From Blautia sp. OF03-15BH (lineage in GTDB: Bacteria > Bacillota > Clostridia > Lachnospirales > Lachnospiraceae), in contig NZ_QSCM01000004.1 of the NCBI RefSeq assembly GCF_003463065.1, forward strand, positions 124,001 through 188,000: a stretch of 64,000 nucleotides of DNA, given 5' to 3'. The position numbers and the translations under genes were made by a program. This document shows positions 42,645-51,804 of this stretch, piece after piece. Under the pieces are notes generated by a model. It was not told where the DNA came from. It did no database searches and saw only the letters and a program-made list of their open reading frames with translations. Each line of letters opens with the position of its first letter. Position 1 is the first letter of the stretch.

Positions 42645-45062
42645 TTACTGACGAAGCTCGATTCCCATAGAGGAAAGACCATTCAGGATCTTCTTCATGG
42701 CTGTATTGATCTCATTCTCTTCCAGTGTCTTATCCTTGGCACGGAATACCACAGAATATGCCATGGATTTATAACCAGCCTTGATCTGGGAGCCTTCGTA
42801 TACATCGAAAAGCTGATAACTTTCGAGGATCTTTCCACCACGCTGAATGATCATATCCTCGATATCACCTGCCAGGATCTCATGAGGAACCACCATACTC
42901 AAGTCTCTGGTTACAGCCGGGAAACGGGCGATTCCGGTGAATTTACGGTCAAAATCTGCGTATTTGACCACAACAGGCATATCCAGAACAGCTACATATG
43001 CTTTGTCACCAATGCCGTAATTATCTGCCACCTGAGGATGGATCTCTCCAAGATAACCCATCACCTCTCCATGATAAATGATATTTGCCTGACGCCCCGG
43101 ATGCAGGAAGGTTTTTCCTGCCTTGGGATCATAACTGAGCTTGCCGCGGATGCCTGCTTTGGAGAAGAACTCCTCTACCACACCCTTCATCACATAGAAA
43201 TCACCTTCACCATACATGCCAAGTGTAAACTGGACACGCTCGTCCGGCAGCTCGGTCAGCGGAAGAGACTTCGGCAAGTAAACCTTTGCCAGCTCATAGA
43301 GGCGGACATTTTTATTTCTGTGGTTATAGTTGAACGCCAGGGAAGACAGCATGCCATGCAGAGGCAGCGTTCTCATGACGCTGAAATCCTCTCCCAAAGG
43401 ATTGGAGATCACAACGGTCTTACGGAGTTCACTGTCTGCCGGGATCAGAAGCTTGTCAAATACCTTCGGGCTCTCGAAGGAATAGTTCATTGCCTCAGAG
43501 AAACCGGAGAATTCCGCTACATCTCTTGCAATCCCCTCGATCCGTGTCTCAAAAGGAAGCTTACCAAGGGTAGCCTCTCCTCTCGGAAGGGTGGTTGGGA
43601 TATTGTCATAGCCATAGAAACGGGCAACCTCTTCTGCCAGATCTGCCATACGGAACAGGTCATGACGGAAGGTCGGAGCAATGATCTCTCTCTTCTCTGC
43701 ATCATAGGCAAGATCGATCTTTTTGAAATAAGCCAGCATATCCTCCTCAGAAACATCGGTTCCCAGAAGTGCATTGATGCGCTCCGGCTGGAACGGGATG
43801 CGAACCGGCTCCTTTTTCTTTGTATATACATCCACCATGCCGCCGACTACTTCACCGGCGCCCAGCTCTTCAATCAGCTGGCAGGCACGATTGATCGCAG
43901 CTTCTGCATTGTTGGGATCCAGACCTTTTTCGAATTTACCGGAAGCATCCGTACGGAGACCGATCCTCTTGGAAGAAAGACGGATATTGGTTCCATCGAA
44001 GCAGGCAGCCTCAAACAGCATCGTTTTTACTTCATCCGTGATCATGGAGTTTTCTCCACCCATGATACCTGCGATGCCGACTGCTTTCTCACCGTCACAG
44101 ATCATCAGGACGTTCTCATCCATCGTACGTTCCTGACCATCCAGGGTCACAAATTTCTCATTTGCTTCCGCACGGCGTACCACGATCTCATGGCCTGCCA
44201 GCTTATCATAATCAAACGCATGCATGGGCTGACCATACTCTTCCATGACATAGTTGGTGATATCTACGATGTTATTGATCGGACGGATTCCGGTAGCAGC
44301 CAGTCTTCTCTGCATCCATACCGGTGACGGAGCGATCTTGATATTTTTTACGACTCTTGCACAGTAACGCGGGCAGAGATCGGTATCTTTGACCGTTACC
44401 TTCACATAATCGTGAACATCTTCACTGTTTCCGGTAGCAGTTACTACAGGCGGCTTGAATTCTTTGCGGAATGTAGCTGCTGCCTCACGGGCAATACCAA
44501 TCACACTGTAACAGTCTACACGGTTGGAAGTGATCTCATACTCGAAAACCACATCATCCAGTCCGAGTGCTTTTACGGCACTCTCTCCTACCACTGCATC
44601 CTCCGGGAAAATGTAAATACCATACTCCGGAGCTTCCGGATACATCTCTCTGGTAGAACCCAGCTCCTCAATGGAACACATCATACCGTAAGAATCCACG
44701 CCACGGAGCTTTCCGCTTTTAATGGGAACACCTCCGGGAGTTTTCTTTCCATCATGTCCGCCTGCCACACGGCCGCCGTCCAGAACAACAGGAACCTTGT
44801 CGCCTTCATGCACATTAGGGGCACCGGTAACGATCTGAACCGTTTTTTCTCCGACATTTACCTGGCAGATGATCAGTTTATCTGCATCCGGGTGACGCTC
44901 AATGGAAAGGATCTGTCCGATAACGATCTTATCCAGGTCTGCGTCCAGTTTCTCAAAAGTTTCCACTTTGGTACCGGTCAGCGTCATGGCATCCGTATAT
45001 TCCTGCGCTGTCACATCCAGATCCGGTACATATGCCTTAATCCAGGAAAGTGATGTATTCAT
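42645..45062 (-). CDS. pheT: Phenylalanyl-tRNA synthetase beta subunit
   Basis: The 805-residue beta chain carries the N-terminal tRNA-binding OB domain (CQVNVGEKTVQIVTGAPNV), the B3/B4 editing region, B5, the catalytic-like core and the C-terminal FDX-ACB anticodon-binding domain (RFPAVTRDLSMVVPHEI). It follows pheS by 16 bp and is controlled with it by the Phe T-box at 46155-46404. Confidence 0.97.
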   Translation of the reverse strand: MNTSLSWIKAYVPDLDVTAQEYTDAMTLTGTKVETFEKLDADLDKIVIGQILSIERHPDADKLIICQVNVGEKTVQIVTGAPNVHEGDKVPVVLDGGRVAGGHDGKKTPGGVPIKSGKLRGVDSYGMMCSIEELGSTREMYPEAPEYGIYIFPEDAVVGESAVKALGLDDVVFEYEITSNRVDCYSVIGIAREAAATFRKEFKPPVVTATGNSEDVHDYVKVTVKDTDLCPRYCARVVKNIKIAPSPVWMQRRLAATGIRPINNIVDITNYVMEEYGQPMHAFDYDKLAGHEIVVRRAEANEKFVTLDGQERTMDENVLMICDGEKAVGIAGIMGGENSMITDEVKTMLFEAACFDGTNIRLSSKRIGLRTDASGKFEKGLDPNNAEAAINRACQLIEELGAGEVVGGMVDVYTKKKEPVRIPFQPERINALLGTDVSEEDMLAYFKKIDLAYDAEKREIIAPTFRHDLFRMADLAEEVARFYGYDNIPTTLPRGEATLGKLPFETRIEGIARDVAEFSGFSEAMNYSFESPKVFDKLLIPADSELRKTVVISNPLGEDFSVMRTLPLHGMLSSLAFNYNHRNKNVRLYELAKVYLPKSLPLTELPDERVQFTLGMYGEGDFYVMKGVVEEFFSKAGIRGKLSYDPKAGKTFLHPGRQANIIYHGEVMGYLGEIHPQVADNYGIGDKAYVAVLDMPVVVKYADFDRKFTGIARFPAVTRDLSMVVPHEILAGDIEDMIIQRGGKILESYQLFDVYEGSQIKAGYKSMAYSVVFRAKDKTLEENEINTAMKKILNGLSSMGIELRQ

Positions 45063-45078
45063 TTTTATTCTCCTCCTA

Positions 45079-46101
45079 TCAGAACTGTTTCAGGAAACGA
45101 ACATCGTTTTCATACAGCAGTCTCATGTCATCAATCTCATATTTCAGAAGCGCGATACGCTCCAGACCTACACCAAAAGCAAAACCGGTGTATTCCTCCG
45201 GATCGATGCCGCACATTTCAAATACATGGGGATGAACCATACCACAGCCAAGGATCTCGATCCAGCCGCTGCCTTTACAGAAACGGCAGCCGCTTCCGCC
45301 GCATTTGAAGCAGGTCACATCCATCTCGGCACTGGGCTCTGTGAAGGGGAAGTGATGCGGACGGAATTTGGTCTTTGTCTCCGGTCCGAAAAGCTCTTTT
45401 GCAAACTCTGCCAGGGTTCCTTTCAGGTCTGCAAAGGTGATGCCTTTATCTACAACCAGTCCCTCGATCTGATGGAAGGACGGAGAATGTGTCGCATCCA
45501 CCTCATCCGAACGGTAAACACGTCCCGGTGAAAGCATACGGATCGGCAGCTTGCCCTGTTCCATGACACGGGCCTGTACCGGGGAAGTCTGGGTACGGAG
45601 CACAATGTCTTTATTGATATAGAACGTATCCTGCTCATCCTTTGCCGGATGGTTTGCCGGAATATTCAGCTTCTCGAAATTGTAAAGGTCGTACTCTACC
45701 TCGGGACCGTCCATAACCTCATAACCCATACCGACAAAGATCCGCTCAACCTCTTCCAGGGCGATATTGTTGGGATGGCGATGTCCCATGTTGATCTTCT
45801 TGGCAGGAAGGGTCACATCGATGACCTCTCTCTTCATCTGCTCCTCTCTGGCTTTCTCCTCCAGCATTTTTTTGGTCTCTTCCAGAGCTTTCTCAATAGA
45901 AGCACGGGTGTCGTTCACCAGCTGTCCCACAACCGGACGCTCTTCCTGTGCTACATCTTTCATACCTTTTAAAACAGCAGTCAGCTGTCCTTTTTTTCCA
46001 AGAAATGCCACACGGACATCGTTGAGCTTGTCCAGATTGCCGGAAGCCTGAATCTGTTTGATCGCTTCTTCTCTGATGGCCTTCAACTGTTCTTTCATCA
46101 T
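45079..46101 (-). CDS. pheS: Phenylalanyl-tRNA synthetase alpha subunit
   Basis: The 340-residue catalytic alpha chain has an N-terminal coiled coil (about 1-85) and class II motifs including TSPVQARVME, GRVYRSDEVDATHSPSFHQIEG (cited to DATHSPSFHQIEG) and AFGVGLERIALLKY. The start is at 46101 or the adjacent ATG 46098, after AAAGGAGAG. It is the first gene of the T-box controlled pheST operon. Confidence 0.97.
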   Translation of the reverse strand: MMKEQLKAIREEAIKQIQASGNLDKLNDVRVAFLGKKGQLTAVLKGMKDVAQEERPVVGQLVNDTRASIEKALEETKKMLEEKAREEQMKREVIDVTLPAKKINMGHRHPNNIALEEVERIFVGMGYEVMDGPEVEYDLYNFEKLNIPANHPAKDEQDTFYINKDIVLRTQTSPVQARVMEQGKLPIRMLSPGRVYRSDEVDATHSPSFHQIEGLVVDKGITFADLKGTLAEFAKELFGPETKTKFRPHHFPFTEPSAEMDVTCFKCGGSGCRFCKGSGWIEILGCGMVHPHVFEMCGIDPEEYTGFAFGVGLERIALLKYEIDDMRLLYENDVRFLKQF

Positions 46102-46154
46102 GATGAATTCTCTCCTTTATTTTTTCTGGGGTTTTGCGACAACTTCCTGATACA

Positions 46155-46404
46155 TAAAAAAAGCTTCCTCCCAAAAAGGGACGAAGCTGTAAAAGTTCCG
46201 CGGTACCACCCGATTTTCTGCCAGAAGGCAGACACTTAAAATGCTTAACGCGCATGAAACGTCTCTCCCTACTGAAACTTCAGGAGAAAAGCTCCGGTGT
46301 GAAATTCGGATCATTCAAGGAACCCGGAAAAGCTTTCAGCCGCTGACTCTTCCTCTCTGCTGGAAATGAATCTCCTACTTGTCACCATCACAGCCTGTAA
46401 CACT
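46155..46404 (-). ncRNA. T-box riboswitch, tRNA-Phe responsive, in front of pheST
   Basis: The leader contains the T-box sequence GGGTGGTACCGCGG (46211-46198) and, right after it, a terminator in which AGCTTCGTCCC pairs with GGGAGGAAGCT before seven Ts (46188-46155). Upstream, the specifier loop reads GAATTTCACACC, placing TTC (46303-46301), a Phe codon, as specifier, which matches the controlled genes. Uncharged tRNA-Phe would stabilise the antiterminator and turn pheST on. Confidence 0.92.
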
Positions 46405-46410
46405 GCAAAC

Positions 46411-46440
46411 ATTCTATCTCATAAGGATCGGTTTTGTCAA
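46411..46440 (-). promoter_or_regulatory. Sigma-A promoter of the pheST T-box transcript
   Basis: On the minus strand TTGACA (46440-46435), an 18-bp spacer and TAGAAT (46416-46411). The -35 overlaps the last codons of the upstream YihY gene. Confidence 0.8.
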
Positions 46441-47258
46441 GACCTCTTCCCCGTTTTTTCTTCCAGGATCACATTGAGCATGGCACCAAAAAAAATCAGC
46501 CACATGCAGAAATACAGCCAGAGCATCAGCATCACTACCGTGGTCAGGCTTCCGTAAATGCTTACCGCTTCCGTACGAAGCTCCAGATAAACAGAAAAAG
46601 CATAGGAAAAAAGAGACCAGCTCAGCGCCGTCGCTGCCGCTCCCGGAAGCTGGCTGCGGAATTTTCTCCGCCTGTTCGGCAGAAAGGTATAGATTGCAGC
46701 CATAAGAAGACTCAGGGCAATGATCGTACCGGCTGTACGGATACCGATCAGCATATTGGAAAACTTCTGGAGTACGATCAGCCTTTCAATCAAGACATCA
46801 TGCACTCTGTTTCCAAAGACAAAGAGCACCAGAGACAATACGAGTGCCAGCAGAATGATCACCACATAAAATCCGGAACGGATCCGGCGGAACAGATAAT
46901 TTCGAGTTTCCTGCAGTCCGTTCACAGAATTCAGCCCGTTAGTGATCGCCAGAACACTCCGGCCACAGGCCCAGACAGAAGCCACCGCACTGAGAGAGAT
47001 CACAGTGGTGGATTTCACATAGATCTCAGAAACCACATCCTCCACAAGTCCCTGGAAGGAAACCGGTAAGATCTGCATCAGAAGCTCCATCACGTCATTT
47101 TTTGTCACTGCCGTATACTGAAGCAGCGTCATAAGCAGCATGATAAAGGGAATAAAACCCATGATAAGATAAAATGCTGACTGGGCAGCATAGGCATCCA
47201 CCCGGGCTTTACTGATTCTTTTTGATAAAGCTCTGATCTCCTGTATCCAACGTATCAT
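46437..47258 (-). CDS. YihY/BrkB (UPF0761) family membrane protein
   Basis: A 273-residue protein with about six membrane helices and the family block DAYAAQSAFYLIMGFIPFIM near the N-terminus, then SVWACGRSVLAITNGLNSV. Members were once called ribonuclease BN in error and have no settled function. The start is taken at 47258 (MIRWIQEIR), with GGGGAG upstream. It overlaps the SpoIID gene by 50 bp, implying translational coupling. Confidence 0.88.
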   Translation of the reverse strand: MIRWIQEIRALSKRISKARVDAYAAQSAFYLIMGFIPFIMLLMTLLQYTAVTKNDVMELLMQILPVSFQGLVEDVVSEIYVKSTTVISLSAVASVWACGRSVLAITNGLNSVNGLQETRNYLFRRIRSGFYVVIILLALVLSLVLFVFGNRVHDVLIERLIVLQKFSNMLIGIRTAGTIIALSLLMAAIYTFLPNRRRKFRSQLPGAAATALSWSLFSYAFSVYLELRTEAVSIYGSLTTVVMLMLWLYFCMWLIFFGAMLNVILEEKTGKRS

Positions 47259-48633
47259 GAAGTTCAATCTCCCCATAGTAATATTTCAGTATTTCCAGAA
47301 AGGTTTTCCCTTTCTCTGCCATTTTTCTGGCGCCATTCTGGCTTAAACCACGGCCATGGCCATAACCGCCTCCGATGATCTCATAGCCCAGAAGCGATTC
47401 CCCTTCATAAGAAGGCACAAGATAAAAGAACGCGCTGGGAAGCATCCCAAGCTCCGGAGCCGCCTCGCCGTTTTTCAAATTGACCCGCAGATCTCGGGGG
47501 TTTAAAAACTTCCGTATGGCGTACTCGCCTTCGATCTTTGCATTTCCCGTACTGCCTCTGATCGTCAGTACGGAAAGACAGCCGGAACTCTCTCTTTTTT
47601 CCGGGATCAGCTCCGTCACGCTCCCGATCTCCCCATATCCTTTTTCTGCTGCCCGCTCAGTCAGCTGTTCCACCGGAAAATACACGTTCCAGCGATACCA
47701 GGGTTCATCTTTTTCATAATCGCTCTCATGCTTTACCGAAAGAAAAGAGGCAAAGACCGGCTCCAGGGAAAGATCCTGATCCATACGGATCCCGCAGGAG
47801 GTTGAATAATAAAGGGCATCCACCAGTTCCCCGTTTTCTGTCATGATCTGTCCCCTGGTCTCTTCCGACGCCTGCCTGGAACGTTCGCTTTCCGGCTGGT
47901 TGTTATAGACCTGATAAGAAACGCTGTCGTCCACATCTGCCGGAATCCCGTCTTCCATCCGCAGGACTTCCATCTGCTTCACTGCATACGTCCGGGCACA
48001 GACTGCCTGCGCCTTCAGAGCCTCCAGAGGATAGGAAGAAGGCATTTCACTGGGAATGACTTTCCGGATATACAATTCCAGAGGCAGCTCGTTGACGACA
48101 AGAAATCCCTCTTTTCTCCGCGAAATCGTAAGAGTCCCTTCAAAAAGAGGATCCTCATACCCTCTTTTCAGCCCAATCAAAGCAAAACAGCCGTCTTCCT
48201 CTCTGCCTTTCAAAAGCACACTTTCTCCTTCTTTCAAAGAAGAAGCAGCAGAAAAGCGAAGTTCCTCTTCTTCGTCCAAAGGCTCTTCCCGCCCTTTTTC
48301 ACAAAGAACCGCTTCCTTTTTGCAGAGGATCCGCACTTCCTGATGATAAAGCTCCGCAAAATCATCCGACCGGATCAATACTCGGATCCGGCCGGCCTGT
48401 TTTTCTGCTTCTGCAGCTTTTTCTGTATGTTGCTCTGTTTCCGTCTGACGTGCAGTCTCTGTCGATCGTTCCGACAGATCCGCTTCCTGACCGCTCCCCG
48501 CTTCTTCCTCTGTCGCTTCCTGTCTTTCACCCAGATAGACCGTCTGCGAGATCCGCTCCAGCCTGCAAAAAAATGCGGCACTGAAAAGCGAGACTGTCAA
48601 AAATACTCCTTTTTTCCATGCCTGTCTCCCCAA
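47209..48633 (-). CDS. SpoIID/LytB domain protein
   Basis: A 474-residue envelope protein with an N-terminal membrane anchor (VFLTVSLFSAAFF), a Glu/Thr-rich linker, and a SpoIID domain from about 170 with the diagnostic VIPSEMPSSYPLEALKAQAV and ARTYA, and GGYGHGRGLSQNGA near the end. SpoIID is a lytic transglycosylase that acts on denuded glycan during forespore engulfment; other members modify vegetative wall. The start appears to be TTG 48633, with AAAGGAG eight bases upstream; an ATG nearby is out of frame. Whether it is the sporulation SpoIID or a paralogue is open; the usual spoIIQ/spoIIID neighbours are absent. Confidence 0.9.
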   Translation of the reverse strand: MGRQAWKKGVFLTVSLFSAAFFCRLERISQTVYLGERQEATEEEAGSGQEADLSERSTETARQTETEQHTEKAAEAEKQAGRIRVLIRSDDFAELYHQEVRILCKKEAVLCEKGREEPLDEEEELRFSAASSLKEGESVLLKGREEDGCFALIGLKRGYEDPLFEGTLTISRRKEGFLVVNELPLELYIRKVIPSEMPSSYPLEALKAQAVCARTYAVKQMEVLRMEDGIPADVDDSVSYQVYNNQPESERSRQASEETRGQIMTENGELVDALYYSTSCGIRMDQDLSLEPVFASFLSVKHESDYEKDEPWYRWNVYFPVEQLTERAAEKGYGEIGSVTELIPEKRESSGCLSVLTIRGSTGNAKIEGEYAIRKFLNPRDLRVNLKNGEAAPELGMLPSAFFYLVPSYEGESLLGYEIIGGGYGHGRGLSQNGARKMAEKGKTFLEILKYYYGEIELHDTLDTGDQSFIKKNQ

Positions 48634-48718
48634 AACCGGTACTCCTTTCCGGTCAAAGCAGTTGTTCCGCCCTGCCTTTTACATGTATATCCGGTTTTGG
48701 CAAAAACATGCACCCAGA

Positions 48719-49774
48719 TCACTCTGCGTGGAATTTATAAACGGTAACGGTATCGTAAACCTCGCCTGCCTTCAGGATCGGGCTTACAAAATTCTCATGA
48801 TGGATCGCATCTGGACAATACTGAGTCTCCATAGCCAATCCACTTCTCTTCACATAAACAGCACCATTTTTTCCTGCGGGGCCGCCTGCCAGGAAGTTTC
48901 CGGAATAAACCTGCATAGCCGGAAGATCCGTGAAGACCTCCATGACACGACCGCTCTCCGGATCTTTTACACTGGCAACCTTACGAAGCGTTCCATCGTA
49001 ATGGTTCAGCACAAAGTTATGATCGTAACCGCCACCGATCGTTATCTGCTCATAAGGATCACAGATGTCTTTTCCAAGTAATTTTTCTGTACGGAAATCA
49101 AGCGGCGTTCCTTCTACCGGACGGATCTCGCCGGTAGGGATCAGATCGTCTCTTACCGGAGTGAAATTGTCCGCATCGATCCATACCAGATGATCTTCCA
49201 CAAGCTTTCCGCTGTCCTGCCCATGAAGATTGAAATAACTGTGGTTTGTCATATTCACCATGGAATCCTGATCACAGGTACCGTGATAATGGATCTTCAA
49301 CTCATTTTCCTCTGTCAGAGTATAGGTCACGGTCACTTCAAAGGTTCCGGGAAAGCCCTGATCCATATTCGGGCTTACGAGATGGAAGCGCACACTGTTC
49401 TCCTCTTCCAGAAGCTCCATATCCCACATCCGGCGGCTGTAGCATCTGGGACCGCTGTGGCAGACGTTCTCACCTTCATTTTTCTCCATAAAGTACTCTT
49501 TTCCATTGATGGAAAATTCTGCATGATCCACGCGGTTTCCGCATCTTCCGATACTGGCTCCGAGATATGCGGTTCCTTTCTCATAATCCAGCACATCATC
49601 ATAGCCCAGTGCCACATCTTCTGTATGTCCGTCCTTATCCGGCACATTGACACTCACCAGAGTGGCTCCGTAATCCAGAACCTCCATGGACATCCCTTTC
49701 TCATTGGAAACTGTGACCAGATGTACCACTTCTCCATTTGAAGTCTTTCCAAATACGCTTTTTGTCATTCCCAT
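48719..49774 (-). CDS. galM: Aldose 1-epimerase
   Basis: GalM interconverts alpha and beta anomers of aldoses such as galactose. The 351-residue protein has YGATLVSVNVPDKDG, GASIGRCGNRV, NHSYFNLHGQ with the catalytic His, and GGYDHNFVL. The C-terminal GLAMETQYCPDAIHH contains the catalytic Glu. The start follows AAAGGGGATTTTTCGGCT. No other sugar-use genes adjoin it, so it probably serves several pathways. Confidence 0.95.
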   Translation of the reverse strand: MGMTKSVFGKTSNGEVVHLVTVSNEKGMSMEVLDYGATLVSVNVPDKDGHTEDVALGYDDVLDYEKGTAYLGASIGRCGNRVDHAEFSINGKEYFMEKNEGENVCHSGPRCYSRRMWDMELLEEENSVRFHLVSPNMDQGFPGTFEVTVTYTLTEENELKIHYHGTCDQDSMVNMTNHSYFNLHGQDSGKLVEDHLVWIDADNFTPVRDDLIPTGEIRPVEGTPLDFRTEKLLGKDICDPYEQITIGGGYDHNFVLNHYDGTLRKVASVKDPESGRVMEVFTDLPAMQVYSGNFLAGGPAGKNGAVYVKRSGLAMETQYCPDAIHHENFVSPILKAGEVYDTVTVYKFHAE

Positions 49775-49887
49775 AGCCGAAAAATCCCCTTTCTCAGATG
49801 TAAATTCCAGAAATCCTCCCAGTACAGTAACTGGTTATAAATCCTTTCTATTTTACCATATTTTCCGAAATATGTACATCAGAATAT

Positions 49888-50114
49888 AAAAAACCGCACA
49901 AGGTATTCTGCCTCATGCGGTGTAAATTCTTTAAAATATCCCAAAATGCCGTTTCCCGTATTTTGAGTCCTAGCAGAGCTAGGGGGGCAACCGCAGGTAC
50001 GATCTCTGTCTTCCGTTCCATTATGACGGCATGACATCGAAAGACCAATATAGGAATCCCATGACAAAAAAATGTAGGTTCAAAATAATAGGATTATCGC
50101 ACATCTCAGGATAT
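49888..50114 (-). ncRNA. ssrS: Probable 6S RNA
   Basis: A non-coding transcription unit of about 227 nt lies between thrC and galM with its own promoter (50120-50148) and terminator (stem 49893-49903 with 49911-49921, T-run to 49888). The predicted 5' end reads ATATCCTGAGATGTGCG, which resembles the CUGAGAUGU start of E. coli 6S RNA. The ends can close as GGTAT/ATACC, CCT/AGG and ATGTG/CGCAT. A TTTTGAACCTAC stretch follows, as I recall from Firmicute 6S RNAs. 6S RNA traps the sigma-A holoenzyme as a promoter mimic. Small frames across this stretch have no RBS and are discarded. The identification is by eye. Confidence 0.72.
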
Positions 50115-50119
50115 ACCTT

Positions 50120-50148
50120 AGTATACCCCAGACTGTGTTCAAATGCAA
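50120..50148 (-). promoter_or_regulatory. Promoter of the 6S RNA gene
   Basis: On the minus strand TTGCAT (50148-50143), a 17-bp spacer and TATACT (50125-50120). The -35 box begins at the base right after the thrC stop codon. Confidence 0.72.
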
Positions 50149-51636
50149 CTAAAAATTCAGGATCTTTTTCACGATGGCCTTCATCTCGTCCTTTTCTACC
50201 ACAGTGTCATGAAGGACAGGAGCCGTACGAAGCTCTTCCACAGCCTTTGGAACAGCGGTTTTGGAAAGGACCGAAAGCTCATCTACAAGGCGGAAATCAT
50301 CCATTGCATCATACTTCTCATCAATGGCATCCATGACACTTCTTGCAAATTTGTAGGGGCTTGCAGTGGAAGCGATCACGGTCACATGTTCATCACCGGT
50401 CTCCTTCCGGTATTTCCGGTAAACTGCAGAAGCCACTGCCGTATGGGTATCGATCACGTAATCCGCCTCTTTGTAAAGCCGTGCAATCTCAGCCGCAGTC
50501 TCTTCCTCAGAAGCATAATTGCCATAAAAATCAGCCAGCTTTTCTTTCATCTGCGGTGTAATCGTATAAGTGCCCTTTTCCGAAAGCTCCTTCATAAATG
50601 CGGCATCCTTCACATCATCTGCTCCGGCGATCTTATAGATCAGCCGCTCCAGATTACTGGAGATCAGGATATCCATGGAAGGAGAAGTGGTCAGTACAAA
50701 CTCCCTGTTTCTGTCATAAGAGCCCGTACGGAAGAAATCGTAAAGAACCTTATTCTCATTGGAGGCACAGATGAGTTTCCCGACAGGTACTCCCATCTCT
50801 TTCGCATAATAAGCCGCCAGGATATTTCCGAAGTTTCCGGTCGGCACTACCACATTCATAGACTCGCCCTTTTTCAGGACTCCGGCTCCGTAAAGCTTTG
50901 CGTAAGCATATACATAATAAACGATCTGAGGAACCAGACGGCCGATATTGATGGAGTTTGCAGAGGAAAAACGAAAGCCCGCCTCTTTCAGCTCCTCGTT
51001 CAGTTCCCTGTCACCGAAAAGCTTCTTCACTCCTGTCTGGGCATCATCGAAGTTTCCGTGAATACCCACCACATAGGTATTGGCTCCCTTCTGGGTCACC
51101 ATCTGCTTTTCCTGAATGGGACTCACACCGTTCTTCGGATAGAAAACGATGATCCTGGTTCCCGGCACATCCGCAAATCCGGCAAGAGCAGCCTTTCCGG
51201 TATCACCGGAAGTAGCGGTAAGGATCACGATCTCTCCGCTGGCCTGGTTTTTCTTCGCTGCCGTAGTCATCAGATGCGGCAAAATAGAAAGTGCCATATC
51301 TTTAAATGCAATGGTCGCACCATGAAAGAGCTCCAGATAATAAGCCTCTCCCGCTTTCTTTAAAGGAGCGATCTCTTTCGTATCAAACTTCTCATCATAG
51401 GCTGCTGCAATACAGTCCTTCAACTCTTTCTCTGAAAAATCTGTCAGGAAACGGCTCATGACCTCATATGCGGTCTCCTGATAGCTCATATCCTTTAAAA
51501 CATCCATATCCACAGAAAGTGCCGGGATATAAGAAGGAACAAACAACCCTCCATCCTGAGCCAGACCCTGTAAGATAGCCTGGGACGCCGTCACCTTCTC
51601 TGCCTTGTCTCTTGTACTGCTATAGAAAAGTTCCAT
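50149..51636 (-). CDS. thrC: Threonine synthase
   Basis: ThrC converts O-phosphohomoserine to threonine with pyridoxal phosphate. The 495-residue protein is of the longer fungal/E. coli-like class, with YYLELFHGATIAFKDMALS (the PLP Lys in FKDMA), TATSGDTGKAALAGF and NFGNILAAYYAKEMG. The start follows AAGAGGAGAGAATGAG. It has its own promoter and no T-box. The 6S RNA promoter abuts its stop. Confidence 0.96.
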   Translation of the reverse strand: MELFYSSTRDKAEKVTASQAILQGLAQDGGLFVPSYIPALSVDMDVLKDMSYQETAYEVMSRFLTDFSEKELKDCIAAAYDEKFDTKEIAPLKKAGEAYYLELFHGATIAFKDMALSILPHLMTTAAKKNQASGEIVILTATSGDTGKAALAGFADVPGTRIIVFYPKNGVSPIQEKQMVTQKGANTYVVGIHGNFDDAQTGVKKLFGDRELNEELKEAGFRFSSANSINIGRLVPQIVYYVYAYAKLYGAGVLKKGESMNVVVPTGNFGNILAAYYAKEMGVPVGKLICASNENKVLYDFFRTGSYDRNREFVLTTSPSMDILISSNLERLIYKIAGADDVKDAAFMKELSEKGTYTITPQMKEKLADFYGNYASEEETAAEIARLYKEADYVIDTHTAVASAVYRKYRKETGDEHVTVIASTASPYKFARSVMDAIDEKYDAMDDFRLVDELSVLSKTAVPKAVEELRTAPVLHDTVVEKDEMKAIVKKILNF

Positions 51637-51693
51637 CTCATTCTCTCCTCTTCCGACCGCACTCTTTCGCGCGTTACTTTATCGCTGTCACCT

Positions 51694-51722
51694 ACTATAA
51701 CATACTTTTTACGGTTGTACAA
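51694..51722 (-). promoter_or_regulatory. Sigma-A promoter for thrC
   Basis: On the minus strand TTGTAC (51722-51717), a 17-bp spacer and TATAGT (51699-51694). Confidence 0.72.
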
Positions 51723-51760
51723 CAAAAAATCTTTCGTGGACGTATTTTTGTACGCCATAG

Positions 51761-51792
51761 AAAAACCGGACAGGATATTTCTCCTGTCCGGC
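51761..51792 (-). terminator. Terminator after the SleB-like hydrolase gene
   Basis: On the minus strand CCGGACAGGA (51791-51782) pairs with TCCTGTCCGG (51775-51766) and five Ts follow. Confidence 0.9.
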
Positions 51793-51804
51793 TTTCCGGT
51801 ACGC

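Noticed and set aside
42600..44327. 575-residue plus-strand open frame opposite pheT
   Set aside because: Antisense shadow of pheT with low-quality composition (many His and Cys) and no RBS; pheT is unambiguous.
48630..48700. CCAAAACCGG/CCGGTTTTGG inverted repeat spanning the SpoIID gene start
   Set aside because: Arms are perfect, but the 51-base gap and lack of a T-run give no clear role; it may be chance.
49848..50067. Small minus-strand frames of 62-66 residues (with stretches such as DRTCGCPPSSART)
   Set aside because: They lie in the probable 6S RNA, have no RBS and look like products of structured RNA sequence.
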